The translations under genes and the position numbers were made by a program. A DNA stretch of 64,000 bases from Liolophura sinensis (lineage: Eukaryota > Mollusca > Polyplacophora > Chitonida > Chitonidae): assembly GCF_032854445.1 (NCBI RefSeq), contig NC_088295.1:86449836-86513835 (forward strand), read 5' to 3'. Every line of letters begins with the position of its first letter. Positions within the stretch are counted from its first letter, which is position 1. Positions 37,330-49,580 of the stretch are shown one piece after another. A model generated the notes under the pieces. It was not told the DNA's origin, ran no database searches, and was given only the letters and a program-made list of their open reading frames with translations.

Positions 37330-40300
37330 TCAGCTTTGCTCGGCACCCACCAGAGTAACGGTTTGCGGTCTTGTCTTGGCCAGGTGGGCTGACGACTCCG
37401 CCAGGTGGGCAAGCTGAGATGCAGCTGTAACGGAGGCCACAGTAACTGTAGGTGACTTAGTTGTAGTGACTGGTGGGCCTGTGGGGCTTGGGCCAGTTAA
37501 CTTCGTGGGGCCAGGGACTGGAGTGACAGGTGGAGTGAGGCTGGCTCCAAGTGGGACTAAGGCTTGCTGGGCAATGGCTGCAGACAGCACACTTGACGTA
37601 GTGCTGGGCAGGGTAAGACCTGAGCTGACCAGTGGAGAAGGCAGGGTCAGTGGTTTGGTGAGGGTGAGGGTCTGGTTGTGTTGAGCATGGAGGGTCAGCA
37701 ACTCTGTGGCTGGGTGATGGCTAACACTGTGATTACGTAAGCCTTGCTGGGTCTTGTAACTCTTCCCACATGCACACTTAAAGGCCTTTTTGACTCTGGA
37801 AGTCAAAAAACATCATGCATCAAAGATATATGCCCACAAGGACATCTGATATTCAGAATTAAGCTACCTAACAGATATATCAGATTTTATGTTTGGATAC
37901 TTACTAAAGAGAGGGATTTTAAACATTTCATGGTCAAAGCAGCATTTTTTAATTGATATCTCATAAATGACACATTCAACAATTCTAGGAGTTGAAGCAA
38001 AGACATGGTGCTAACCCAGTTTATATATATCAGGGGATATGCCTTATCAATTCTATATCAATGTATTTACCAAACAATAAAAAAGCACATGCAACATAAC
38101 TGAAGCTGTAGCATGGACACAGTCATACCCTTTTAAATTATACATGTACATATACAAATGGCAATCTGGTTACCATGGCAACCACGAAAATGAATGAATG
38201 AGATATGCAACACAATGTCACCAGCTAGACTACTTATGCTTCCACCAAAAAATAAATCTTGACATTCAAAACAATAAGTCGTAACCCGGACATGAAGCCT
38301 ATTCATGTGGTTGATGCTGACAAAATGGCACACATGTAAAATGTACACGTGAGGTGAGACAAATCCCCTGTGTTTCTAGGAGACCACAAAAAAGTTCAAT
38401 CAGCACATGCAAAACAAATGAAGATATAGTCTGGATAAGAAGTCAGATGGATGAACAGACAAACAGACAGGCAAGCTGCCATAACATAATAAACTCCGTC
38501 TGACTGCCACTTCTCACATACATATGTGCAGCACTGGACAAACTCTCCAGTAGAACATATCACATTTCTCATCTGTGTTTAGTACTTACTTTGATTCTTT
38601 CCTGTGTCCATTACGTGCATGGTACTTTATACCATTGACATTTTTGTATCTCTTCTTACATCCAGGAACTGGGCAGGCAAATGGTTTGTCCACGTCTCCA
38701 TCTTTACAATTTCCCACGCTAGAATAGAAAAGGGAATGAGCACAATTAGAAACATATTCTTTGAGTATTATGCACAAAGTGTCTTAACTGCACTGTGATG
38801 GTTAAGTTGTTGACTAAATACCTGGATTTAATTCCATGTCAGGTCATCCACAAAACTTAAATAGACAATATAGCACTGTGAATGAGCTTCTTTGTATTAG
38901 ATTCATTTTATGGGTCTAGTTCTATAACCGACTGTCATAACTTTCTACAGTAGGGTATCCTGTTTGGTGTCATATTATTTCTAATTTCACAGAGAGTTCA
39001 CTTAAAATACAGGTAAATTGGTTTGTTTCACAAAGGCAAAATAATGGAGCAAAACAGAGTAGATTTGGCAATTGTGATTGAATTTATTGCACAAAGTTGT
39101 CCCATGAAATGCTGTAGATGTGCTGATAAGATATGACTGAGTGTGGAGATTGCTATAGTATATACACCAAAACTTGAAACAGACTCCCATTTTGGCCAAA
39201 GTTTTCATAGGTCATAACATATTATGAATAAAACATTGAAACAAGCAGTGATACTAGCTTTATAAAATGTGACAAGACATTGCAAACATCCTAACATGTT
39301 GTAATACAAACACTACAACATGGTGAAATAAAAATATTGCTACATACTGGTATACAATCTTTACAACATGATGCGGCAGGGCTTACCAGCTGGGGATTTG
39401 AACCAGTGAACGAAGTTTATACTTCTAGGTAGCGTTTAAATATCACCCTGTTACAATGTTTTATGAACACTACTACATGCTGTCATAGAAACACTTCAAC
39501 ATGGTGCGAGACAAACACTATAACATGGTGTGACACAAACTTTGTGAAATGGTATGATACAAACACTATAACATGACCTGACACAGACTTTGTGAAATGG
39601 TGTGATACAAACACTATAGCATGACCTGACACAAATTTGTGAAATGGTGTGAGACAAACACTACAACACATTGTCAGACAAATACTATAGCATGACCTGA
39701 CACAGACTTTGTGAAATGGTGCGAGACAAACACTATAGCATGACCTGACACAAACTTTGTGAAATGGTTTGATACAAACACTACAACACATTGTCAGACA
39801 AACATTATAACATGGTGTGATACAAACTTTGTGCTGCTGTAGCGTAAGATGAATTCTGTAGGAAACTCTTCTTGTGTGGTCCACGAATCATCACTGTCAT
39901 CATCACTCACCATGTCCTCATCATCAAACTCACTGCCTGCAATGGATGGAAAAACCAGCTGAAGATCACACTGGATAACAAAGCTTAGAAACCAGATGAC
40001 AAATGGGCTCTTAAACTGGCCTATCTGGCAGGAAACCAGGCAGAGCACGGGGGAAACCCATGACCATCTGCAGGTTGCTGCCATCCACCGTTCAAGACTG
40101 GAAATGGGATTATTGCAGTGCTTATGTGCAGCGCACATACACAAATAATTGTGATGTAATGAAGGAAAGAACAAAAGAGTTGATAGCTTTGGATTGCTTT
40201 GTTGTAGACAGGAACGAGTTTTACAAGAAACACACTCACAGCCACCACCATCTCTGAGGTGCCTGACACATTTCCTGAACTACGACTGCAAGCCAAACAA

Positions 40301-42500
40301 GTGAGAGCTTGATTATGAATTGAAATCTAATTTATCCATCCATGCAGTGAGGAGGATGTTTTACACTGCTGAGTATGGGGATGAAGGATTTTGCTTTGCA
40401 TTGAGAAAGCAGAGGACTGAACTATCCTGGTAGGTCACTCACCTGTAACGGTTACACTTTGTATTGACAAAGCTGGGGACTGAACCCACCCTACCGAACA
40501 CTTAGCTGTAGGGATTACACTTCGTATTGACAAAGCTGGGGACCGAACCAATTCTAGCAGGACACTTAGCTGTAGGGGTTACACTTCGTATTGACAAAGT
40601 TGGGGACTGAACCCACCCTAGCAGAACACTTACCTGTAGAAATTACACTTCGTCTTGACGAAGGTGGGGACTGAACCCACTCTAGCAGGACATTTACCTG
40701 TAGGGATTACACTTCATATTGACAAAACTGGGGACTGAACCCACTCTAGCAGGACACTTACCTGTAGGGGTTACACTTCATATTGACAAAGCTGAGGACT
40801 GGGCCACTCGAGCGGAAACTTACCTGTAGGGATTACGCTTAGTACTGAAGAAACTGGGGACTAAACCCACTCTAGCAGGACACTTACCTGTAGGGTTAGC
40901 TCACTGAAAGTCATCAATCTTTTGCCTGTTTGCAAGGCGTTTACTCAAGCATATTCTGAATGTAAATGGGTGTAGACTGGAAAAATTATACTTTTTGTGA
41001 AGCTCTGAAATTGGCTAATCCAAACAATGCAGGTTTGTCTCCAAAATCAAATACAAAATGTGCATAAACTGCACTGACAATTGCTCTTTCACATGCAAAA
41101 TGGTTGAAGAATTAGGGTACACCTTGTATTGAAAGAGCGCTGATAACTGAACCATCCTAGCAGGACACATACCTGTAGGAGTTACACTTCGTACTGACAA
41201 AGCAGGGGACTGAGTCCTTAATGTCACCTGTTTACGCTTAAGCTCTGCATGTTCTTTCCGGGCAGCATCTGTGAAAAACCTGTAAACATAAAGAAATTCA
41301 TAAAACATTCACATGAAATAATCTTATTAATACCTGTAGCTAATTATAAATTTAATCATATTATGAAACAGAGTAAAAGGTGACAATAACTTAATCAAGC
41401 AAAACAGAGAAACTGTATTAACTATCAGATGAATGAAACAGCTAATGCTAAGGTGGGTTGCGCGGGTAGTATCCATTTATAGTGCTGTGCTTTGTTTTTA
41501 ACTCCTCAGCCAGTTCACTAAAATATGAGTTCAATGTGGCAGAAATGCTTACCTTAGAATGTAACTAAGGGACAAGGCTGCTGGTTGCTGAATTTCTTGT
41601 TTCTCCAGGACACGTGGATCAGTATCTACAGCACAGGAGGCAATCAATGGCAGTTTTATTGCAGTCTTTTTACAATTATATCCACAATTAGAAACCATGC
41701 CTATGCACTGCAGGTTTACCCACGATATTTCCACACCTATATTTTCAAGGTGAGATACAACGTTACAAAACAGATTGATGTTTCTTTGTGATATCATAGC
41801 TTTATGGCACAAGAGGGTCAATCTGCCAATATTAATATGGGGTATAGAACGTAGAAAACTAATTAAATAGGATTAGATTGATCTTATGAATTATGTCGTT
41901 GGGCTGCCAATATTGAAACCATTATTAAGATGATGTTACTTACCCTTACAAATATTTACAAAAACAGAAAAAACATTTTTTTTTTGTTTCACACTGAAAA
42001 TCAATGAGAATCAGAAGCAATCAGTATAGTCTTCTGTCAGTGTCTGAGAAAAATGTCTGATATCACTTAATTCCGGTGGCAATATTGTCATCATCGTAAT
42101 TATTACATGCAACATTAAACCTGGTAAATATTATCAAAACACTCAAATGTCAAACGACGCTACCGCTACTACAATACTCCTGACGAAATAGCTTTATGAA
42201 GGTAAATGGTAACGAATCTGTAAGCATGTTATTGTAAGCTCTTGCAATCAGCTGTTCGAAGTGACAGTTTACTCAACATCCGGGGTACTGCCGACAACCC
42301 ACGAGTGATGCACAAATGTAAACAATGTAGAGATCATGACCCTCATCACTTTATATGGCCTTCCAATCCCCTTTTCTTAACGACTGGTCCAACTATTTAC
42401 CAATGTGCGTGTCCTCTATGTGTTGTATCAAATCCCCCAGAGTTGGGAAAGTCAATCCACAGCCCGTAAATTTACAGTTGTTCACCAGAAATACAGCCAT
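37330..42500 (-). CDS. JAZF1: JAZF1-like zinc-finger protein (complete), with extended C-terminus
   Basis: Six coding exons on the minus strand: 42500-42401, 41625-41553, 41279-41173, 39936-39828, 38718-38590, 37795-37330. They total 984 nt, 327 residues, with all phases agreeing. Finger 1 is in NNCKFTGCGLTFPTLGDLIQ (C9, C14, H27, H32), followed by DTDPRVLEKQEIQQP and FFTDAARKEHAELKRK, hallmark JAZF1 segments. The acidic stretch GSEFDDEDMVSDDDSDDSWT comes next. Finger 2 is DKPFACPVPGCKKRYKNVNG (C145, C150, H163, H168). Finger 3, FKCACGKSYKTQQGLRNH, has a short C-x-C spacing as in vertebrate JAZF1. Vertebrate JAZF1 (about 243 residues) stops soon after this finger. Here about 125 Thr/Pro/Leu/Val-rich residues follow, including SLTPPVTP. 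JAZF1 is a nuclear cofactor linked to NuA4/TIP60 and nuclear receptors; that role is from family knowledge. The exon 4 donor is weak (AAA|GTTTGT). A close JAZF1 match is near certain. Confidence 0.93.
39483..39840. repeat. 24/48-bp minisatellite reaching into the JAZF1 exon 4 donor
   Basis: Array with 48-bp period (sometimes 72, so a 24-bp submonomer) built on CACAAACTTTGTGAAATGG and ACAAACACTATAGCATGACC. TTTGTG recurs at 39541, 39589, 39636, 39708, 39756 and 39828. The last one is the end of exon 4 and its donor on the minus strand. Decayed copies extend toward 39.3 kb. The 133-aa minus-strand ORF across it is the repeat. Confidence 0.9.
40028..40090 (-). mobile_element. SINE fragment
   Basis: About 60 bp of core complement (GGCAGGAAACCAGGCAGAGC, then CATGACCATCTGCAGGTTGC). 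Both ends are missing. Confidence 0.65.
40385..40915. repeat. 64-bp minisatellite made of the JAZF1 exon 3 edge and donor
   Basis: About eight copies with the CCTGTA marker at 40442, 40505, 40569, 40633, 40697, 40761, 40823 and 40887 (62-64 bp apart). Each unit matches the last 45-50 nt of exon 3 plus its donor (real copy at 41172). On the minus strand each reads GCTTTGTCAATAYGAAGTGT, then AACCCCTACAG|GTAAGTGTCC. At 40505 and 40569 the donor GT is lost (GCTAAG). A further partial copy lies at 41127-41172 against the exon. Confidence 0.92.
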
Positions 42501-43783
42501 TTGCTCGCATACGGGACGAGCCTTGGGTTTCCTGGAAATTTACATAAAGCGACCCCTGGAATCGGGCCGGACTTTACCGAAAATGTACGACTCGAAGCAG
42601 TCAATTACATTTCCAATGAGAATTTCTCGAAAATAACGATATGGGACAGGCATTCTGAAAAAAATTCAGAAACATTACGCGAACAAAATCGCAAAATCGC
42701 CAAATTTGTGGGCATCCCTAAAAGGAGGAGCTTTTGACTCGAACATTGTGACGATGAACATCTGTCACATCGGAAACCCCCCCAATACGGATCAGTAATT
42801 TTAAGTCCTGTTGGGCCTGCATATTTACATTTGTACACATACAATAATATGAAATATGCAGTTGCAAACAGATAAGATATATGAATGTTAAAAAATTCGC
42901 AAACAAATATTAAACAAAAAATCATCTAAGAGAAAACATAAATATGAACTCAGCAGGGTAGGCATGTAGATATGATATAACTAGCCACACATGAGAAAAA
43001 AAGAAGAAAATAATGTATTTCACCACAGGCCAATAGCAGTTAAAGAATGTCATATTTTTATCTATTGTATTGAATGACTCGCTCTTGTGGCATCATGCTA
43101 GACGTGTTCTTCAACTGGTATTGATATTCAGCAGAATTCAATTCACACATTCAAGACACATTCAATAAGACATGAATTTTCAATAAATGAATGAAAAATG
43201 AAAGATTAGATAATCATTGAATGGCTTTTTATGTGTTTTGAATGTGAAATATTGAAAACTGAACCGTCTGTGTTGAACATATATATTAATTTCATATATT
43301 AAACTTATCTGAATGGTTTGAGCCTACTACAACTGTTGCCACATATTAAATACATATTTTAAAAAAATAGCAACAACATATTTACTAATATACATTATGT
43401 CAGCACATTTTTCTTAAATGGACTGGAAATTCGTTTCCGATTATTAGTTTCCGTTTTAGAGGTCTCCCTTGATTCATCTGTCAAAGGCTTGAATGTTTCC
43501 GACTGCAACTAATCTTCATGCAATGTACGAGTCAAAGGAAATTTGTGGAGTGCGCACGCATGCGCCATCTCCGTCTCCTCGCCGGGCTCTGAGGTAATCG
43601 TTGGCAAGGTGAAGCTCAATCTTTGGTGAAGCAACTTGTGTCCTGACCATCCTATCACAGATTTGTAAAATTTAAGCAATTAACATGTTCAGTGCTATTT
43701 ATCATATGGTTTAAGAATCTGTAGACTATTCCTTTTGCCTGTCTGCACTTGTTTTTACGTGTATATTTCTGGGTGTCTTTCAG
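42501..43783. other. Intergenic and leader region between divergent JAZF1 and ATP synthase c genes
   Basis: JAZF1 starts leftward at 42500 and the ATP synthase c coding exon rightward at 43814. Between them are the two leaders and presumably both promoters. The 43.5-43.6 kb part is CpG-richer than its surroundings. GGGCTCTGAG|GTAATC near 43591 is a plausible donor of a noncoding first exon of the ATP synthase gene. Two plus-strand ORFs over 42.36-42.74 kb are antisense to the JAZF1 start and not convincing. Confidence 0.5.
43551..43566. promoter_or_regulatory. NRF1-like palindromic site TGCGCACGCATGCGCC
   Basis: Close to the NRF1 consensus YGCGCAYGCGCR, with both GCGC half-sites present. NRF1 is a known activator of nuclear genes for oxidative phosphorylation in animals. 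The site is about 25 bp before the inferred first-exon donor of the ATP synthase c gene. Confidence 0.55.
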
Positions 43784-43813
43784 ATCACCGTGTGATACAG
43801 ACGACACTTCAGA

Positions 43814-46800
43814 ATGTACTCCAATATAAGATACCTTGCTCCATCTGTCAGGTGCTTGGTGAGTGTTAAAACAATGTGATGTCATTGATGTAACAGGTGG
43901 AACCGGTTGCCTCCTCCAACAGAATAAGAAAATTCTTCCCAGTGCAATTCTTTTATATTGTACACCCGGCGTCGGCCATTTTCCTCTCCCAGTATGATCA
44001 TGTTGCTAACGCCGGTAATCTACGGATGCTGGCCCCAAGTCATGTACAGAATGGCGGGTTACGTGAAGTTTGAAATCCGTCAAATGCCAGAATGCTCACA
44101 GTCTTAACTGTTAGCATTTGAGCTTTATGTTAATCGTTAGATTTGTAAAACCAACCTTTGACCTTGAAAAAGGCAATCTTTGATCGGTTTATGAGATGCT
44201 TATTGTAAGAACAATTAAGATTATTAGAATTTAAGACTTAGCATTACACTATCTCTGAGTGAATTGTTATTCATCAGTATTCTGTTATTGACTTCATGTT
44301 GTTACTTTCGGGGCTAAGCCATGGGCGTCATTTCTTGCTAACGCACATTCAGTAATAGAACAAATTTGTGATATGATGAAATGGTAGGGAAGGCTTGCTT
44401 TACATTTGTATTTTTTCCTGTAATAAACCAGACAAGTGACTTGTTACTTGGTGCCTTGCACTTTAGTTCAAAAGTTCACAAAATCCACACTAGCAGGTCC
44501 ACATATAGCTGCTGTTCATGCTACCCAAAGCGGTGTCATTTGTCATACAGAGCAGTAGATACATTCTTATTACTTTCCTGCTCCTGGATTGCAAAGCAGT
44601 GAAATATGAAGCTCAGTCTCAGAAATGAAGAATTTGACGGTGAAGCTCTCAGTGTAGCAATATTATAATAATAATAAAAACTTTGTTTAATGAGGGTTGT
44701 ACAATAGCAGACGTGGACGAAATGGATTTTTCTACCATTTATCTACTAGCATGGCGTACAATCCTAATTTTTCTTTTTTGAGACGAAATGCCATTGAATT
44801 CAGTCTCTCCATCCATACATTTTGACTGGAAGGCTTATAACAGTCGCATGGTACATCTGGTTGGTGTATTGAGCTGCTTAGTCATTTATTTTAAGTCAGA
44901 ATGGATGGAACAGCTGACTTGTGGCAGTGTGCATTTGGTTTAGAGAAACAGCGAATTGTATGTTTTGCCTGTACCTAAATGGAAAAGAAATATTCTTACT
45001 GTGATAGTGTCGACATGACTTGATTATCTCTTTCGGTGCACACAATTAGGGCTATATAGATTGCCAGATGGGCGAAAGTCTATCTGATCATTGTTAAGGC
45101 TGCAACTCCATGAAACCTATAATCTACAGCTATGTTTACGTATATATGCATATGTGTATACATGTAAAAGCCACTGCAGTGGGGAGGAGGCATATATTTT
45201 AATCCTGAGATGACAGTAGTGTGAAGCAGGACTTAAGCCATTGTCAAAAATGGATTGTAGCACATCGTTCACAAAGTGTCAGTTTCCGTTGTAAAGTATT
45301 ACTCTCTGCCCTGTGACCTCATGAGCTGTGAAAGGAACATTTGACAAATAAAATAACCTCAAAAGGTTCTAGATTGTGAAATTAATTCTTTGAACTTTAC
45401 TGGCTTAAAAAACATGTTGGCAAGAGTGTTTTTATTCTGTTATGTGTGTGCTTCACCCTAGTCAAGGACATTATTTTGCTGCAAGTTAATGTCATTTGTG
45501 TCCTCAAAACAAGGTGAATATGACTTATTTTGAAATCCATTGATATTGCTGAAGGTAAAGAGGAAGAGGTTGCCATGCTCTTCAAATTTCCTAAATTCAG
45601 TACAGTTACATTTGGGTTGTTGAAATAGTTTTTACTGAAAATATTGTTTCCAACCACAGCATTAAGATTTAAACTGAATTTTGCAAACCTAATGTCAGTT
45701 TGTAAATATCACTTATGAATCTCGGAGTCGTCTTGTAAGGAAGTACAGTGTGAATGATACATTTAAATGTCTCATTTCAGGGTGTGCAGAGAAGTTCTTC
45801 TGCGTTAAGACCAGTCAGCAGTAGTCTGATCACAAATCACCACCAAGAGGTAAGCGGGAGAGGCTGATGGCAACAATTTGTGAAGTTTAATGACCACCAT
45901 GTTACTGTAAGTGATAGGCCCTTCGTGTAACAGTATTTTAAGTACACAGGGATGTTCAAGTTCATCTGAACTCCAAATGTAAATTTACCCAGCCTTTTTA
46001 TGAACAGAGAAAACCTTTTGCAGGTGTCCAAATGCACCATTTTATTGACCCAATTAAAATGGTTCTGCTTATTGGGTTTAGATACCAGTAAATAGGAAGA
46101 TCTGAATAATCCACATTTATAGCCTATATGTTGTAAAGTAGGTAATCATTGAGAATCTTTTCTAGTTCAGTAAAGCCAACAAACCAGCTCTGCTTGCATG
46201 ATCTAAAAATCCAGTTTTTAGTTGTAAGTCTTTTGGTCACGCATCTAGAAAAAGACGGTACATATACAATAAGATGATTCAGCTCTAGGTTGAGATCGGT
46301 CAACTTAATGCGATAAATAACATTTCAGGCTTAATGTGTGTATACTAGTTTGCCTTGTCAAGGGTCATTTGCTAAACTATGAACAATTGGTTGTGTTTCA
46401 GTCCACACAAAATGTTTCACAGACCTGTTCGTTGGCTACTTACAGTGGTCTGTCTGGTTTGAGAGTAAACTCATCGAACCAAAACCTGATGTCTCTACTA
46501 CAGAACCAGGTATGTGCCAGATGAGGTGGAATTCACCATGTTTTAAGTAGAGCTTCATATTAAAGTTAGAGTATATGTCATCAGAAGTATTGGCTCATTT
46601 GAAGACTGACTATGATGGTGAATCTTTGTGGGGAATTCTAAGTTGCACGCTCGCATTGACTTCATATGTTCATATGGGTAAATTACTTGAAATTAAATAG
46701 TTATTGTATAATGCTTGAAAGAGCGATAGAAAATTGACCCGCACCTAATGTATGGAAAAATGATGTTACAGGATTTAGTAAAGTTCAAGGATGCTCTGTG

Positions 46801-47517
46801 AAAGATTTCAACATTTCTTTCAGGTTCGTGCTTTCCAAACTAGTGCTACACAACAAGACATTGACCAGGCAGCCAAGTATATTGGTGCTGGAGCAGCAAC
46901 AGTGGGAGCTGCAGGCTCAGGTAATGATTTGCTGTTTGTATCTTAGTTTGGCTGTGCTAATACACACAAGTAACCTTTTCTAGTGTTTCGAGTGTCTTTT
47001 AACCGTTTGTTGTCTTCAGTGGCAGCTTTGTGCCTGAAAAAAAAATTGAATAGTGCAGAATGTAAACCTCAGCAAAAAATAATGCGTTAATACTTACAAT
47101 ATTTTAAGACACTAGAACCTGTGTTAGGCTATAGAGGAAATGTCATTTTGTTTGTAATACTTGCCACCTGAACCAGGAAGTGTGGTCACTGCATTATAAT
47201 AATAATAAAAACAAGCACATATTAGAGATCTTGAATTGTCACCTGGACATTGATTGCATGTAGAAAAATCATGTAATAAGAGAAAAGTGCAACTTACCAA
47301 CTCCTATGAAAGTCAAGAAAATGCTTGATGAAATATGCTTTTACTTTTTTCAGGAGCTGGTATAGGAAGTGTATTCGGTAACTTAGTTATTGGCTATGCC
47401 CGAAACCCATCATTGAAACAGCAGCTCTTTTCCTACGCCATTCTTGGATTCGCCTTGTCTGAAGCCATGGGATTGTTTTGCTTGATGATGGCTTTCTTAA
47501 TTTTGTTTGCCTTTTAA
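43814..47517 (+). CDS. ATP5MC: Mitochondrial ATP synthase F0 subunit c precursor (complete)
   Basis: Five coding exons: 43814-43858, 45781-45849, 46402-46509, 46824-46920, 47354-47517. They total 483 nt, 160 residues. The start [15 protein letters not shown] is chosen because its donor (TTG|GTGAGT) leaves phase 0, which the next exon needs; the nearer CAG|GTGCTT would give a stop. A Ser/Arg-rich import presequence runs to about residue 85 and is removed in the matrix. The mature 75-residue proteolipid begins [17 protein letters not shown]. It forms two membrane helices joined by the loop ARNPSLKQQ, with the proton-carrying Glu58 of the mature chain in GFALSEAMG. The lysine in SLKQQ is the one trimethylated in animals. 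The product forms the c-ring of the rotor in the inner membrane. Poly(A) signal AATAAA at 47801-47806. Identity is certain; invertebrates usually have one such gene, so no paralogue number is given. Confidence 0.97.
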
Positions 47518-47800
47518 TGACAGTAGACTGTGTAATAGACATATTATGGTTTGAATTTGAACGAGGTTGCATAGCCAGTGTACGTTATCTAGGGGCCCAA
47601 TCACAACTGAAGACAGTGACCCTCTCCGATTTCGGACCGTGGTGGATGGAGAGATGGTGGCTTGTATACCAACTATTTAATGTGAAGAAACCTTGTTCGA
47701 AAGTGTACACATAATAAGCAAGAGTTAGTAAAATAACACATGATTTGCATTGTACAGAACATTCAAAAATTTTGGTAGACCTGTTGTATCCATCTCTTAC

Positions 47801-47806
47801 AATAAA
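47801..47806 (+). terminator. Poly(A) signal of the ATP synthase c gene
   Basis: AATAAA, 284 nt after the stop codon, followed by a GT-rich stretch (GTTGGACTGGATGTGTG) as expected downstream of a cleavage site. Confidence 0.7.
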
Positions 47807-49580
47807 TGTTGGACTGGATGTGTGAACATCTGAATTGACTTCATTCTGTAACTCGTTGGTGCTGTCTATTTCAGTTCTGTTGTTTATTTGCATTAGCACA
47901 TGAAGTACATCTATGATAAAGCATGGTAATTCATCATTTGATCATTTAGCCAGCCTTGTTTTATAGGTAACCAGATTAATACCGTAGTGTAGGGAAAATA
48001 TCCGCCACGAGCTGTCCTCAGTGGACATACGTATGAATATTTTTGATTACAGCGTGAAACCCCCAAACAAATAAATTACAGGAAATACATTGTTTGCGTT
48101 GATGTTGTCAACAAGATTTAACTGGTACACCATGCAGGTATAAAGCAGGGCCCAGTTACGGAAAATGGTTAAAATAAAGCCAATTTAATTGTAACAAGCA
48201 TTACTATAGTGGATGTTGATTTTAAAATATTTGGCATGGTAGATCCAATCAACTTAATCCTGTGAGGGAAAGTTCTTCATTAACTTGCCTTGATGGGTTT
48301 AATCTGGTACTCTGGTAAAATGATAATGGAGTTGAGTAAGAATCCAAATGTAAAGAAACTATGAACATAACTTACAATCCCTTTCTAGTAGTAAGCATCT
48401 ACATCGGATAAGCATGAAAGTGCTATTAAGGTAAATGTTATATACGAAGTACTGCATTTTGGTTTTGCATACAATTTACAATGACACAATAACAGGAATG
48501 TTTCAACAGAGATATCTTGCATGTGTTAATTACCCTCAATTACAAACATTCACAACTTAGCCTATTGGGTATTGAAACCAGATTTGGCATCTTAAGAGCT
48601 GCCTGTATTGAGCTCTAGTTTGCATACATGTAAAAGGTAATAACATGAGGGTGTGTTTCTTCATGAATGGCGGAATTGATTCCGTATTTTATGCATTGAG
48701 CTGTTGTTCAACAGTCTAGTCCCCGACATGCGAGCTCTTGGTTGCCCGGCTTCCTAATCTTTTGTGTCTGGGCTTATGATCGCATCACCTAATTTGCATG
48801 GGACAATTTCTGGAATCCTCCACACAGCAAGTCCGATACTCTGCAACCAGCATGTGTGAAGTAAATTGGATGGATGGTTGAGAAAGTCGAGACGAATTCT
48901 ATCCTTCATGGGTTTATGAGCACTGTACAGAAACCCGTAACTATCAAGTAGAATGCAGCAGAGTGTACACAGCAGCGCATAGTTGCATTTTATGTATGCT
49001 TAAGTGAATATATACCCCTTTTAGAAAACTGCATGCGTGTCACTTGCCTGAATAGTATACTAATCAGGTCTTTCTTTACTTGTGACCTGTGACTAATGCG
49101 ATTATATTAGTCTTAGTTGTGGCCAGTAAGTTAATAATAATGTTCAATGATAATTTCACTAGAGACGATGCTGACATTTTTACGAAAATATTTTCGTGAC
49201 GTTACTTTTCATGCCATTCCCGGTGATAACAATCGAACATTTGTAACCTATAATGGCAAATAAGGGTGATGAGGTGAAGTATCGCGACTTTGTCTCTTCG
49301 CATCGCAACTTCACCCCTTCTCATCGTAACTTCTCACTGCAAATTCGCTTCATCGCCCTTGATATTACTGGAGGCATACTGTGGTTCTTACCAGTCATCG
49401 TAGTAACCAGTGTGCGAGACATCTGGCTGATCTACATGCAACAATACTGCACGATTGGTCAATGGGGACCCGTCAAACGCCCGGCGGTGTGACCTTGCCA
49501 TTTTATTGACGTCCAATGTTTCCCAGCTGATCAATATGACGTCACAATAAAGACAACGACGTTACAGCAGAAACTAATTA

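Noticed and set aside
39483-39884. 133-residue minus-strand ORF rich in Cys, Val and His
   Set aside because: Produced by the 24/48-bp repeat in JAZF1 intron 4; only its upstream end is true coding sequence, in another frame.
42355-42737. Plus-strand ORFs of 93 and 110 residues
   Set aside because: They lie antisense over JAZF1 exon 1 and its leader; the minus strand carries the conserved zinc finger, and the plus frames resemble no family.
49253-49492. 79-residue ORF MANKGDEVKYRDFVSS...
   Set aside because: It overlaps imperfect repeats (GCATCGCAACTTCACC / CTCATCGTAACTTC) next to the foldback element and has no splice or family support.
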